Part shown: positions 19,017 through 25,979 of the stretch, in pieces
How the letters are laid out: every line of letters starts with the position of its first letter
How positions within the stretch are numbered: position 1 is the first letter of the stretch
Source of the DNA: Tenacibaculum mesophilum
GTDB lineage: Bacteria; Bacteroidota; Bacteroidia; Flavobacteriales; Flavobacteriaceae
NCBI RefSeq assembly: GCF_003867075.1
Contig: NZ_CP032544.1
Coordinates: 1,544,001-1,608,000, forward strand
Reading direction: 5' to 3'
Length of the DNA: 64,000 nucleotides
Program-made: the position numbers and the translations under genes
Notes under the pieces: generated by a model
Database searches by the model: none
Told to the model about the DNA's origin: nothing
Seen by the model: the letters and a program-made list of their open reading frames with translations, nothing else

Positions 19017-19178
19017 ATGAAAAAACAAATTCTAAATTTAGGTAAAGCTTTAAAAAAAGCGGAACAAGCTCAAATTAACGGAGGTAGAATGCAATGTGAT
19101 GTCAATAGAGACCGTGTTTGTGAAGACTTCGGTTGGAAATGTGCAGAAACATATTGTCGCATATTAATGCCTTTATAA
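19017..19178 (+). CDS. GG-leader cysteine-rich peptide precursor 1
   Basis: The 53-residue precursor has leader MKKQILNLGKALKKAEQ ending in NGG at residue 23, the cut site for C39 exporters, and a 30-residue core with four Cys. The core contains the Ca-loop-like stretch CDVNRDRVCED. The ATG at 19017 is chosen because the MKK(S/Q)ILNLGK leader starts there in all eight paralogues; upstream in-frame codons run into the leader RNA element. It is closely related to peptide 2, two bases downstream. Function unknown: bacteriocin, signal or other secreted peptide. Confidence 0.88.
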   Translation: MKKQILNLGKALKKAEQAQINGGRMQCDVNRDRVCEDFGWKCAETYCRILMPL

Positions 19179-19180
19179 TT

Positions 19181-19336
19181 ATGAAAAAGAAAATTTCAAA
19201 CTTAGGCAAGGCTTTAAAAAAAACAGAACAAGCTCAAATTAACGGAGGCAGAAAACAATGTGATAAAAATAGAGATGGTATCTGTGAAGACCATGGAAGA
19301 CACTGCGCAGAGTTTTATTGTAGTTTTGTTTCATAA
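19181..19336 (+). CDS. GG-leader cysteine-rich peptide precursor 2
   Basis: The 51 residues have the leader ending in NGG and a 28-residue core with four Cys in the same spacing as peptide 1 (CDKNRDGICEDHG, then CAEFYC). DKNRDG resembles the start of an EF-hand or dockerin calcium loop (D-x-N-x-D-G). It clearly arose with peptide 1 by tandem duplication. The next precursor follows 13 bases later, so peptides 1-4 form one short operon. Confidence 0.88.
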   Translation: MKKKISNLGKALKKTEQAQINGGRKQCDKNRDGICEDHGRHCAEFYCSFVS

Positions 19337-19349
19337 TAAAATTTTAATC

Positions 19350-19586
19350 ATGAAGAAGCTAATTTTAAACTTAGGTAAGACTTTAAATAAAACAGAACAA
19401 AAAACAATTAATGGTGGTAATGCCATTTTCTGTGACGCAAATGGCAACTGTCCTATGGGTAGTTATTGCGATGGTCATTTATGTATAGATAACGGTTCTG
19501 GTAATGGGGGAAGCGACCCTAATAAAGACTGTAGAAACCCTCACAGGTTTTGTATTGACGAATTCGACACTTGTTGTATCTACTAA
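19350..19586 (+). CDS. GG-leader cysteine-rich peptide precursor 3
   Basis: The 78-residue precursor begins MKKLILNLGKTLNKTEQ and has NGG before a 55-residue core with eight Cys, an acidic Gly/Ser linker (NGSGNGGSDPN) and a C-terminal CC pair. It is the longest of the set. The two-part core, one cysteine cluster on each side of the Gly-rich linker, differs from its neighbours. Confidence 0.87.
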   Translation: MKKLILNLGKTLNKTEQKTINGGNAIFCDANGNCPMGSYCDGHLCIDNGSGNGGSDPNKDCRNPHRFCIDEFDTCCIY

Positions 19587-19597
19587 AAATATTTCTT

Positions 19598-19786
19598 ATG
19601 AAGAAATCAATTTTAAACTTAGGTAAAACTCTAAACAAGAAAGAACTAAAATCAATTAACGGTTCTGTTATTATTGCCTGCTATAGTCATGCCGAGTGTC
19701 CCCAAAAAATGGGATGTTGTAAAAACCCTCCTTATATTGGAGTATGTATGGAAGGAGAAGCCTATAGAAGATTATGTAATAATTAA
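19598..19786 (+). CDS. GG-leader-type cysteine-rich peptide precursor 4 (NGS site)
   Basis: The 62 residues have the leader MKKSILNLGKTLNKKEL, but the cleavage motif reads NGS instead of NGG, which C39 peptidases may still accept. The core of about 38 residues has six Cys in the order C-C-CC-C-C, a pattern compatible with a knotted disulfide fold. It is the last of the four-peptide group and is followed by a terminator. Confidence 0.85.
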   Translation: MKKSILNLGKTLNKKELKSINGSVIIACYSHAECPQKMGCCKNPPYIGVCMEGEAYRRLCNN

Positions 19787-19793
19787 TAACTTC

Positions 19794-19827
19794 AAATAAG
19801 TTAGAGGGTTAACTCTCTAACTTATTT
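19794..19827 (+). terminator. terminator after the first peptide group
   Basis: AAATAAGTTAGAG (19794-19806) pairs perfectly over 13 bases with CTCTAACTTATTT (19815-19827). It lies between peptide 4 and the exporter gene, so the exporter may be read only by read-through or from its own promoter. Confidence 0.75.
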
Positions 19828-19843
19828 CATATCTAAACTGAAC

Positions 19844-22030
19844 TTGAAAAAATTCCCAAACTATAAACAGACAGAAGCAAAAGATTGCGGACCTACTTGT
19901 ATTAAAATCATAGCCAAACACTATGGTAAAACTATCAATACTCAACAATTAAGAAACCTAAGCGAAACAACACGTGAAGGCAGTAGCTTATTAGGTCTTA
20001 GTGAAGCTGTCGAGTCTATAGGCTTTAAGTCTTTAGGTATAAAATTAGCCTTTAACAAACTTAAAGAAGCCCCATTTCCTTGTATTATTCATTGGAATAA
20101 AAATCATTATGTGGTTCTTTACAAAATAAAAAAAGATGTTGTTTATATTTCTGACCCAGCTCATGGGCTCATCTCTTTTACTAAAGAGGAGTTTATCCAA
20201 CATTGGATTGGTAATAATGCCGATGAAAATACAGAAGAAGGTATTGCCTTATTAATAGAACCAACTCCCAAATTCTATCAAGAAGAGTTTGAAGAAGATG
20301 AAAAATTTGGTTTTTCATTTATTTTCAAATACTTATATAAATACAAAAAGTTTATAGTTCAATTAATAATTGGGCTCCTAGCTGGTAGTTTATTACAATT
20401 AATCTTACCTTTTTTAACTCAAAGTGTTGTTGATGTTGGTATTAAAAACCAAGATTTAAACTTTGTATACTTAATCTTATTTGCTCAATTATTTTTATTC
20501 ATAGGAAAAGCTTCTTTAGAAATTATTAGAAGTTGGATTTTACTTCATCTTAGTACTCGAATCAACATATCTTTAATTTCAGATTTTTTTATCAAATTAA
20601 TGAAATTACCTATCTCCTACTTCGATGTAAGAATGACAGGAGATTTATTACAAAGAATCAACGATCATAAGCGTATTGAACGAATTTTAACCACTTCTTC
20701 TTTAACTGTTTTATTCTCTTTTTTCAATCTCATAATTTTTAGTTTAGTTTTAGGATATTATAGCATGCAAATTTTTGGTGTTTTTGTGTTAGGAAGTGTT
20801 TTATATTTTGGTTGGGTATTATTCTTCTTCAAAAAGAGAAAAGAGCTTGATTATAAACGTTTTTCTCAAGTAAGTCAAGAACAAAGTAAAGTAATTGAAC
20901 TTATTAATGGAATGCAAGAGATAAAGCTTCACAATGCTGAAAGACGCATGCGATGGAATTGGGAATATGTACAAGCTCGTTTATTTAAAGTAGCTACTAA
21001 AAGCCTTGCTCTTGAACAAACACAAAGTGTAGGTTCTAACTTTATCAATGAACTTAAAAATATGTTCATTACTATACTTTCTGCTAAACTAGTAATAGAT
21101 GGACAAATTACCTTAGGTATGATGATGGCTATTAGCTACATCGTCGGACAACTAAACGGACCAATTACACAACTAATAAACTTTATGAGAGATATACAAG
21201 ATGCACAAATCTCCTTAGATAGATTAGGTGAAATACACAACATGGAAGATGAAGAAAAACCTAGTGATGAAAAAGTAACCATCATTCCAGATAACGCATC
21301 TATAAAACTAAATAATATTTCATTCAGGTACACTGGTGGTTTAGAGCCTGTTTTGAAAGATTTATCTCTTGAAATTCCTGCAAATAAAACAACCGCAATT
21401 GTAGGGGTTAGTGGAAGTGGAAAAACCACATTAATGAAATTACTTCTTGGTTTTTATCAAGTTGACCAAGGAGATATTATGATAAACAACTTTAACTTAA
21501 AAAACATTTCTCAAAAAGAATGGAGAAGAAACTGCGGTGTTGTTATGCAAGAAGGATATATCTTTAATGATTCTATAGCTAAAAACATTGCTGTGGGTGA
21601 AGATTATGTTGACAAGGAAAAGCTAGCTCACGCAATAGACGTAGCAAATATCAACGATTATATTGAGGGATTACCGCTAGGATATAATACCAAAATTGGT
21701 AGTGAAGGTAGTGGCTTAAGTACAGGTCAAAAACAACGATTACTTATTGCTAGGTCGGTATATAAAAACCCAAAATTCTTGTTCTTTGATGAAGCTACTA
21801 GTGCACTTGATGCAAATAATGAAAAAATTATTATGGGTAAGCTTAATCAATTCTTTGCTGACAAAACAGCTGTTGTAATAGCACACCGACTAAGTACTGT
21901 AAAAAACGCGCATCAAATAGTTGTCCTTGAAAAAGGAAAAATTATTGAAAAAGGAAATCATGAAGAATTAATCAAATTAAAAGGAAGTTATTACCATTTA
22001 GTCAAAAACCAACTAGATTTAGGTAAATAA
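19844..22030 (+). CDS. peptidase-containing ABC exporter (C39 domain)
   Basis: Cleaves GG leaders and exports the peptides. The 728 residues have an N-terminal C39 peptidase with catalytic Cys in KDCGPTC (about 14-20), His in NHYVVLY and Asp in DPAHG, six membrane spans at about 155-440, and a nucleotide-binding domain with Walker A GVSGSGKTT, signature LSTGQKQR and Walker B FLFFDEATSALD. The start is TTG, giving MKKFPNYKQTEAKDCG. The length is normal for the family. It lies within the peptide genes, with the adaptor downstream. Confidence 0.95.
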   Translation: MKKFPNYKQTEAKDCGPTCIKIIAKHYGKTINTQQLRNLSETTREGSSLLGLSEAVESIGFKSLGIKLAFNKLKEAPFPCIIHWNKNHYVVLYKIKKDVVYISDPAHGLISFTKEEFIQHWIGNNADENTEEGIALLIEPTPKFYQEEFEEDEKFGFSFIFKYLYKYKKFIVQLIIGLLAGSLLQLILPFLTQSVVDVGIKNQDLNFVYLILFAQLFLFIGKASLEIIRSWILLHLSTRINISLISDFFIKLMKLPISYFDVRMTGDLLQRINDHKRIERILTTSSLTVLFSFFNLIIFSLVLGYYSMQIFGVFVLGSVLYFGWVLFFFKKRKELDYKRFSQVSQEQSKVIELINGMQEIKLHNAERRMRWNWEYVQARLFKVATKSLALEQTQSVGSNFINELKNMFITILSAKLVIDGQITLGMMMAISYIVGQLNGPITQLINFMRDIQDAQISLDRLGEIHNMEDEEKPSDEKVTIIPDNASIKLNNISFRYTGGLEPVLKDLSLEIPANKTTAIVGVSGSGKTTLMKLLLGFYQVDQGDIMINNFNLKNISQKEWRRNCGVVMQEGYIFNDSIAKNIAVGEDYVDKEKLAHAIDVANINDYIEGLPLGYNTKIGSEGSGLSTGQKQRLLIARSVYKNPKFLFFDEATSALDANNEKIIMGKLNQFFADKTAVVIAHRLSTVKNAHQIVVLEKGKIIEKGNHEELIKLKGSYYHLVKNQLDLGK

Positions 22031-22038
22031 AATATTCA

Positions 22039-22086
22039 CTCGCGAAGAATAGACATAACTCTTGAGTGTCTTTAAACTATTCAAGG
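22039..22086 (+). promoter_or_regulatory. leader element copy 2 (possible RNA pseudoknot)
   Basis: The box CTCGCGAAGAAT (22039-22050) is followed by stem 1, AGACAT (22051-22056) with GTGTCT (22066-22071), with a U-G pair at one end. Stem 2 is TCTTGA (22060-22065) with TCAAGG (22081-22086). It ends 27 bases before the ATG of peptide 5. Confidence 0.7.
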
Positions 22087-22113
22087 GTTTTATCAAACTT
22101 AAATTATTTTAAA

Positions 22114-22341
22114 ATGAAAAAATCAATTTTAAATTTAGGAACACCTTTAAACAAATCTAAGCAACAGTTAATTAATGGGAGTAGTAATCAACCTTGTCCC
22201 TCAATTAATTGTTACTACGGAAATATCGATACACAACTTTATGGTAGTGCAGTTTATTGCGGTAGTTGTAGCGACTACACTAACCTCCCTAGTATCTGTA
22301 AAAACAGAGTTAGAGTTGGGGTTTATTGCTCTGGTGTTTAA
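22114..22341 (+). CDS. GG-leader-type cysteine-rich peptide precursor 5 (NGS site)
   Basis: The 75-residue precursor begins MKKSILNLGTPLNKSKQ, with Pro and no Lys in the usual GKAL stretch. It has NGS as the cleavage motif and a core of about 50 residues with six Cys, rich in Tyr and Ser (CYYGN, YCGSCSDY). It is behind leader element copy 2 and followed by a decayed precursor. Confidence 0.83.
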   Translation: MKKSILNLGTPLNKSKQQLINGSSNQPCPSINCYYGNIDTQLYGSAVYCGSCSDYTNLPSICKNRVRVGVYCSGV

Positions 22342-22344
22342 TCT

Positions 22345-22458
22345 AAAAAAAAAAGTGAAATTAAGTAAATAGAACAACAAATTAAAGTAAGTATCCATTG
22401 TGGCTCTGAAATTGATTGTTATGATCAACCATTAGTAAAACCTTTTAAGGATAATTAA
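22345..22458 (+). pseudogene. decayed peptide precursor
   Basis: No intact start remains, but the frame ending at the TAA at 22456 reads IEQQIKVSIHCGSEIDCY and onward, which resembles the end of a leader (EQQxIxGG) running into a two-Cys core. The A-rich stretch before it looks like a shortened MKKSILNLGK region. I call it a relic of a former precursor gene. Confidence 0.45.
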
Positions 22459-22552
22459 TAGAGATGTCATGCAGGAAACTGTGTCTTAACATAATTAATA
22501 TTTATTTCATCGGTGCTCTTCTACTACAAGGGTACCTTTATACACTCTAAAT

Positions 22553-23842
22553 ATGCCCGATAATTCTCAAAATATAGAAATTCGAAGTGAAGAAGTTCAA
22601 GAAATTTTAACCCATGTGCCTAACTGGATGATTCGTTGGGGTAATACTTTACTACTTGCACTTATATTAATGTTATTATTCATTTCATGGTTTGTAAAAT
22701 ATCCTGATATAATTTCTACAGAAGTAATGGTTACGACCTCTACTCCACCTGAGAAAATTTATGCAAAATCAACAGGACAATTTGAAACTTTCTTAACTAC
22801 TGAAGGCAAAAAAGTTTCTGAAGGTGATGTTTTAGCAGTTATTGAAAATAGTGCTTCTTTTAAAGATGTTTTACTATTAAAAAGTATAATTGATACAATT
22901 GAAATAAACCAACAAAAATTCTTTTTCCCTATTGATAAAGTTCCTCCACTAATTTTAGGAGATATAACCTCTAGCTACTCTCAATTTGAAAATGATTATT
23001 CTGAATATACCTTAAACGAAAAACTAACTCCGTTTAAATCGGAAAATTTCGCTAACCAAATGTCTGTTATAGAAGCTAGAGGCAGACTACAAATTTTACT
23101 TTCTCAAAAAGATTTAAATCTTAAAGAACTAGAATTTAAAGAGAAAGATCTTGATCGTAGTAGAAAAATGTTTAACCAAGGGGTTATATCTGCTAAAGAA
23201 AAAGATCAAAAAGAAATTGAATACTTACAAGCAAAACGCTCATATAAAACCCTTGAATCATCAATTTCTCAAATAAGAGAATTAATCAATAACTCTGCTA
23301 AAAACCTAGAAGGCACTTCTATAAAAAAAACACAACAAGATACTCGTTTAAAAAAGAAAGCTATTCAATCTTTTTTATACTTAAAAAAGGCTATTAAAGA
23401 CTGGGAAAAACAATATGCTCTAACTTCTTCAATAAATGGTAAAGTATCCTTCTTATCTTTTTGGAATAAAAATCAAACGGTTAATACGGGTGATTTAATA
23501 TTCACCATTATTCCTAATAAAGGGAATTCATTTATCGGTAAAATTGAAGCTCCTGCTGCTAATTCTGGTAAAATAAAGAAAGGTCAAAAAGTTCAGATTA
23601 AACTTTTAAATTATCCATCTGATGAATTTGGCGAATTAAATGGAAGAGTTAAATCAATTTCTTTAACTCCTGATGAGGAAGGTAATTACTTAATTAATGT
23701 AGAGTTACCACAAAAATTAATAACAACATACAATAAAACTATTCCTTTTAGACAAGAAATGAAAGGTGCTGCGGATATAGTAACGGAAGATTTACGTTTA
23801 ATAGAACGTTTCTTTTATCAATTAAAAAATATTATCAAATAA
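22553..23842 (+). CDS. HlyD-family secretion adaptor
   Basis: Periplasmic adaptor that should join the C39 exporter to an outer-membrane channel. The 429 residues have a short cytosolic start, one membrane span at about 27-47, a biotinyl-lipoyl-like region (KSTGQFETFLTTEGKKVSEG), a long coiled-coil hairpin at about 165-270 and a beta-barrel part near the end (KIKKGQKVQIKLLNYP). It lies between peptide genes, 522 bases after the exporter gene. No TolC-like gene is in the window, so the outer-membrane exit must be encoded elsewhere. Confidence 0.92.
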   Translation: MPDNSQNIEIRSEEVQEILTHVPNWMIRWGNTLLLALILMLLFISWFVKYPDIISTEVMVTTSTPPEKIYAKSTGQFETFLTTEGKKVSEGDVLAVIENSASFKDVLLLKSIIDTIEINQQKFFFPIDKVPPLILGDITSSYSQFENDYSEYTLNEKLTPFKSENFANQMSVIEARGRLQILLSQKDLNLKELEFKEKDLDRSRKMFNQGVISAKEKDQKEIEYLQAKRSYKTLESSISQIRELINNSAKNLEGTSIKKTQQDTRLKKKAIQSFLYLKKAIKDWEKQYALTSSINGKVSFLSFWNKNQTVNTGDLIFTIIPNKGNSFIGKIEAPAANSGKIKKGQKVQIKLLNYPSDEFGELNGRVKSISLTPDEEGNYLINVELPQKLITTYNKTIPFRQEMKGAADIVTEDLRLIERFFYQLKNIIK

Positions 23843-23850
23843 TAAAAAAC

Positions 23851-23885
23851 AGACATAAACCTTGAGTGTCTATAAATGTTCAAGG
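23851..23885 (+). promoter_or_regulatory. leader element copy 3 (stems only)
   Basis: Stem 1 is AGACAT (23851-23856) with GTGTCT (23866-23871); stem 2 is CCTTGA (23860-23865) with TCAAGG (23880-23885). The upstream CTCGCGAAGAAT box of the other copies is absent, so the two stems are the conserved core. It ends 29 bases before the ATG of peptide 6. Confidence 0.65.
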
Positions 23886-23914
23886 AATTTATTAACCCTC
23901 GAAATTTTTCTATT

Positions 23915-24106
23915 ATGAAAAAATCAATTTTAAATCTAGGAAAAGCTTTAACTAAAGCTGATCAAAAACAAGTTAACGGAGGTACTGGTTGTGTAATTTA
24001 TACACCAGCAGAGTGCTTTGCTTGTGGTGGTTTCTCTTTACCTAACGGATGTTGCTTAGGATCGTATGAAACACATGCTTGTTTAGGAGAAGATGTTCCT
24101 CAATAA
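23915..24106 (+). CDS. GG-leader cysteine-rich peptide precursor 6
   Basis: The 63 residues have leader MKKSILNLGKALTKADQKQV ending in NGG, then a 27-residue-plus core with six Cys (CVIY, CFACGG, GCCLG, HACLG). It is behind leader element copy 3 and followed by a strong hairpin, so it looks like a single-gene transcript. Confidence 0.86.
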   Translation: MKKSILNLGKALTKADQKQVNGGTGCVIYTPAECFACGGFSLPNGCCLGSYETHACLGEDVPQ

Positions 24107-24140
24107 GAGAGTTCATTTACTATTATTTTAATTGAATCAT

Positions 24141-24186
24141 TCCTAGGTTTAAACCAATTAAGAATAAAGTAGGTTTAAACCTAGGA
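24141..24186 (+). terminator. long hairpin after peptide 6
   Basis: TCCTAGGTTTAAACC (24141-24155) pairs perfectly over 15 bases with GGTTTAAACCTAGGA (24172-24186) around a 16-base loop. Both arms contain CCTAGG and TTTAAA. The T-run is weak. Confidence 0.6.
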
Positions 24187-24274
24187 TAAATTTAGATTAT
24201 ACACAAGTAGACTATCAAGCCAATATAGATTATAAATTTACCCTAATAGAACAACTCATTATTAATAATATTTA

Positions 24275-24323
24275 CTCGCGAAGAATAGACACAAAACCTT
24301 GAGTGTCTTTAAATAATTCAAGG
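24275..24323 (+). promoter_or_regulatory. leader element copy 4 (possible RNA pseudoknot)
   Basis: The box CTCGCGAAGAAT (24275-24286) is followed by stem 1, AGACAC (24287-24292) with GTGTCT (24303-24308). The AAAA link is followed by stem 2, CCTTGA (24297-24302) with TCAAGG (24318-24323). All pairs are Watson-Crick. It ends 27 bases before the ATG of peptide 7, and serves as the reference copy. Confidence 0.75.
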
Positions 24324-24350
24324 ATTATTAAATATTTAAATTTTTTAATC

Positions 24351-24530
24351 ATGAAAAAATCAATCTTAAAATTAGGTAAAGCTTTAGAAAAAGCCAATCA
24401 AAAACAAATTAATGGAGGTGCTGCCAATAGTTGTTATCAAGATGGTAGAAAATGTTGTCAAACTAGTCCAGGAGGACATACTATATGTGATGCTGGTAGA
24501 TGTGACAGATTTGGATGTATTTGGTATTAA
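24351..24530 (+). CDS. GG-leader cysteine-rich peptide precursor 7
   Basis: The 59 residues have leader MKKSILKLGKALEKANQKQI ending in NGG, and a core of about 36 residues with six Cys, including KCCQ and a C-terminal CDRFGCIWY. The core is basic and Gly-rich. It is behind leader element copy 4 and shares a transcript with peptide 8, 18 bases downstream. Confidence 0.86.
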   Translation: MKKSILKLGKALEKANQKQINGGAANSCYQDGRKCCQTSPGGHTICDAGRCDRFGCIWY

Positions 24531-24548
24531 ATTTAAAACTTTTAAGTT

Positions 24549-24692
24549 ATGAAAAAATCAATCTTAAACTTAGGAAAAGTTTTAAATAAAACTACTCAAA
24601 AGAATACCTTTGGAGGAAGAGTTCCTAGATGCTGTTTAGACTGGGATCCAATTCAACGCCACTGCTACAAATGGCAGCCAAACTGTTTATAA
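24549..24692 (+). CDS. GG-leader cysteine-rich peptide precursor 8 (47 residues)
   Basis: This short gene is easily missed. It reads MKKSILNLGKVLNKTTQ, then FGG and a 24-residue core, RVPRCCLDWDPIQRHC followed by YKWQPNCL, with four Cys. The leader matches its paralogues residue for residue at the start. Phe before GG instead of Asn is unlike the others. A 13-base hairpin 27 bases later closes the unit. Confidence 0.82.
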   Translation: MKKSILNLGKVLNKTTQKNTFGGRVPRCCLDWDPIQRHCYKWQPNCL

Positions 24693-24719
24693 GCTTTTTA
24701 ATTAAAGCTATATTAATTA

Positions 24720-24752
24720 CAAACAGCTAGAATCATAACTTCTAGCTGTTTG
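24720..24752 (+). terminator. terminator after peptide 8
   Basis: CAAACAGCTAGAA (24720-24732) pairs perfectly with TTCTAGCTGTTTG (24740-24752), a 13-base stem with a 7-base loop, soon followed by T- and A-rich sequence. Confidence 0.75.
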
Positions 24753-24810
24753 CTTATTAAAAAAATATAGTCTTGTTAAAAAGCATAATACTAGTAAAAT
24801 TTCTTTTACA

Positions 24811-24853
24811 AAGAATAAACACAAAACCTTGAGTGTCTTTAAAGAATTTAACA
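24811..24853 (+). promoter_or_regulatory. leader element copy 5, decayed
   Basis: AAGAAT, ACACAAAACCTTGAGTGTCT and TTTAAA are kept, but stem 1 has an A-C mismatch (AAACAC against GTGTCT) and the TCAAGG arm of stem 2 is lost. It stands before the broken precursor at 24878, so gene and leader have decayed together. The rest of the 24.7-25.2 kb gap holds the neighbouring terminators and no other gene that I can see. Confidence 0.6.
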
Positions 24854-24877
24854 ACTAATCAATTTTAACTTATTATC

Positions 24878-24924
24878 ATAAAAAATCAATTATAGGATTA
24901 GAGAAAGCGAAAAAGTCGAGGTAA
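24878..24924 (+). pseudogene. broken GG-leader peptide gene
   Basis: The frame KKSIIGLEKAKKSR then stop at 24922-24924 aligns with the leader MKKSILNLGKALEKA of the intact genes. The ATG has lost its G (AT then AAAAAATCAATT), and the frame stops soon after, before any core. It is a clear remnant of a ninth precursor. Confidence 0.7.
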
Positions 24925-25064
24925 ATAAAACAGTAATTTTCTTGGTTCAGTTGTGTAACTAACTGTTTTTATGTGAGAAATTTTCTTTTTATTACTTCTA
25001 AAACCTCGTGTTTATGCTAATGAATCTTATAAAGCTCAAACTTGATTAAAGTTTTACGTATAAA

Positions 25065-25093
25065 AAGCTACCTTGATTTCAAGGTAGTTTTTT
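25065..25093 (+). terminator. terminator at the end of the peptide locus
   Basis: CTACCTTG (25068-25075) pairs with CAAGGTAG (25080-25087) around ATTT, flanked by an A-run and a run of six T. This is a typical intrinsic terminator, 141 bases after the last relic. Confidence 0.75.
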
Positions 25094-25198
25094 ATTTTTA
25101 TCTTGTATCTATCCATAAAAAACCACTAAATTAGCAAGCTTGCTAAAAATTAAATTTTAGCTATTTAATTTGTTATTTAATATAAAAGTAGAAGAATT

Positions 25199-25909
25199 AT
25201 GAGTCCGAATGATGACAGAAAAATTAGAGAAAAACTACAACAAAAAACTTGGAATGAAATAAAAACCAACGATTCTTGGGCTATATTTAAAATTATGTCT
25301 GAGTTTGTTGATGGATATGAAAAACTAAGTAAAATTGGTCCTTGTGTATCTATTTTTGGTTCTGCCCGTACAAAAACAGACGATCCTTATTATAAATTAG
25401 CTGAAGAAGTTGCTTTTAAACTAACTCAAAGCGGATTTGGTGTTATTACAGGAGGAGGTCCTGGTATTATGGAAGCTGGTAATAAAGGAGCGCACCGAGG
25501 AAAAGGAACCTCTGTTGGTTTAAATATTGAACTTCCTTTTGAACAACATGACAATCCATGGATTGACCATGACAAAAACTTAAACTTCGATTACTTTTTT
25601 GTTCGTAAAGTTATGTTTGTTAAATACTCACAAGGTTTTGTTGTTATGCCTGGTGGATTTGGTACTATGGATGAACTTTTTGAAGCTATAACACTAATAC
25701 AAACTAACAAAATTGGACGTTTCCCTATTGTACTTATGGGTAAAAAGTTTTGGGGAGGCCTACTTGATTGGATTAAGAACACATTATTAGAGGAAGGAAA
25801 TATTAGTGAAAAAGATTTGAATTTATTTAGAGTTGTTGACACTGCTGATGAAGCAGTTGAACACTTTAATAAGTTTTATGCTAAATATCAGCTAAAACCA
25901 AATTTCTAA
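25199..25909 (+). CDS. LOG-family nucleotide 5'-monophosphate phosphoribohydrolase
   Basis: The 236 residues have the family motifs GGGPGIMEAGNKGA (about 85-98) and PGGFGTMDELFE (about 145-156), the nucleotide-binding and catalytic sites of LOG and YgdH/PpnN-type enzymes that release ribose phosphate from nucleotide monophosphates. Bacterial members are often named lysine decarboxylase-like, which is not supported. It has its own terminator and no functional neighbours. Confidence 0.9.
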   Translation: MSPNDDRKIREKLQQKTWNEIKTNDSWAIFKIMSEFVDGYEKLSKIGPCVSIFGSARTKTDDPYYKLAEEVAFKLTQSGFGVITGGGPGIMEAGNKGAHRGKGTSVGLNIELPFEQHDNPWIDHDKNLNFDYFFVRKVMFVKYSQGFVVMPGGFGTMDELFEAITLIQTNKIGRFPIVLMGKKFWGGLLDWIKNTLLEEGNISEKDLNLFRVVDTADEAVEHFNKFYAKYQLKPNF

Positions 25910-25923
25910 AAATTTTTATCTTT

Positions 25924-25951
25924 AAAGCTCGTTGTATTTACAACGAGCTTT
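25924..25951 (+). terminator. terminator after the LOG gene
   Basis: AAAGCTCGTTGTA (25924-25936) pairs with TACAACGAGCTTT (25939-25951), followed by a T-run. The stem is perfect over 13 bases, though the innermost pairs must open for the loop. Confidence 0.85.
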
Positions 25952-25979
25952 TTTATTTTCACAAAGTTTATGAAACTTA

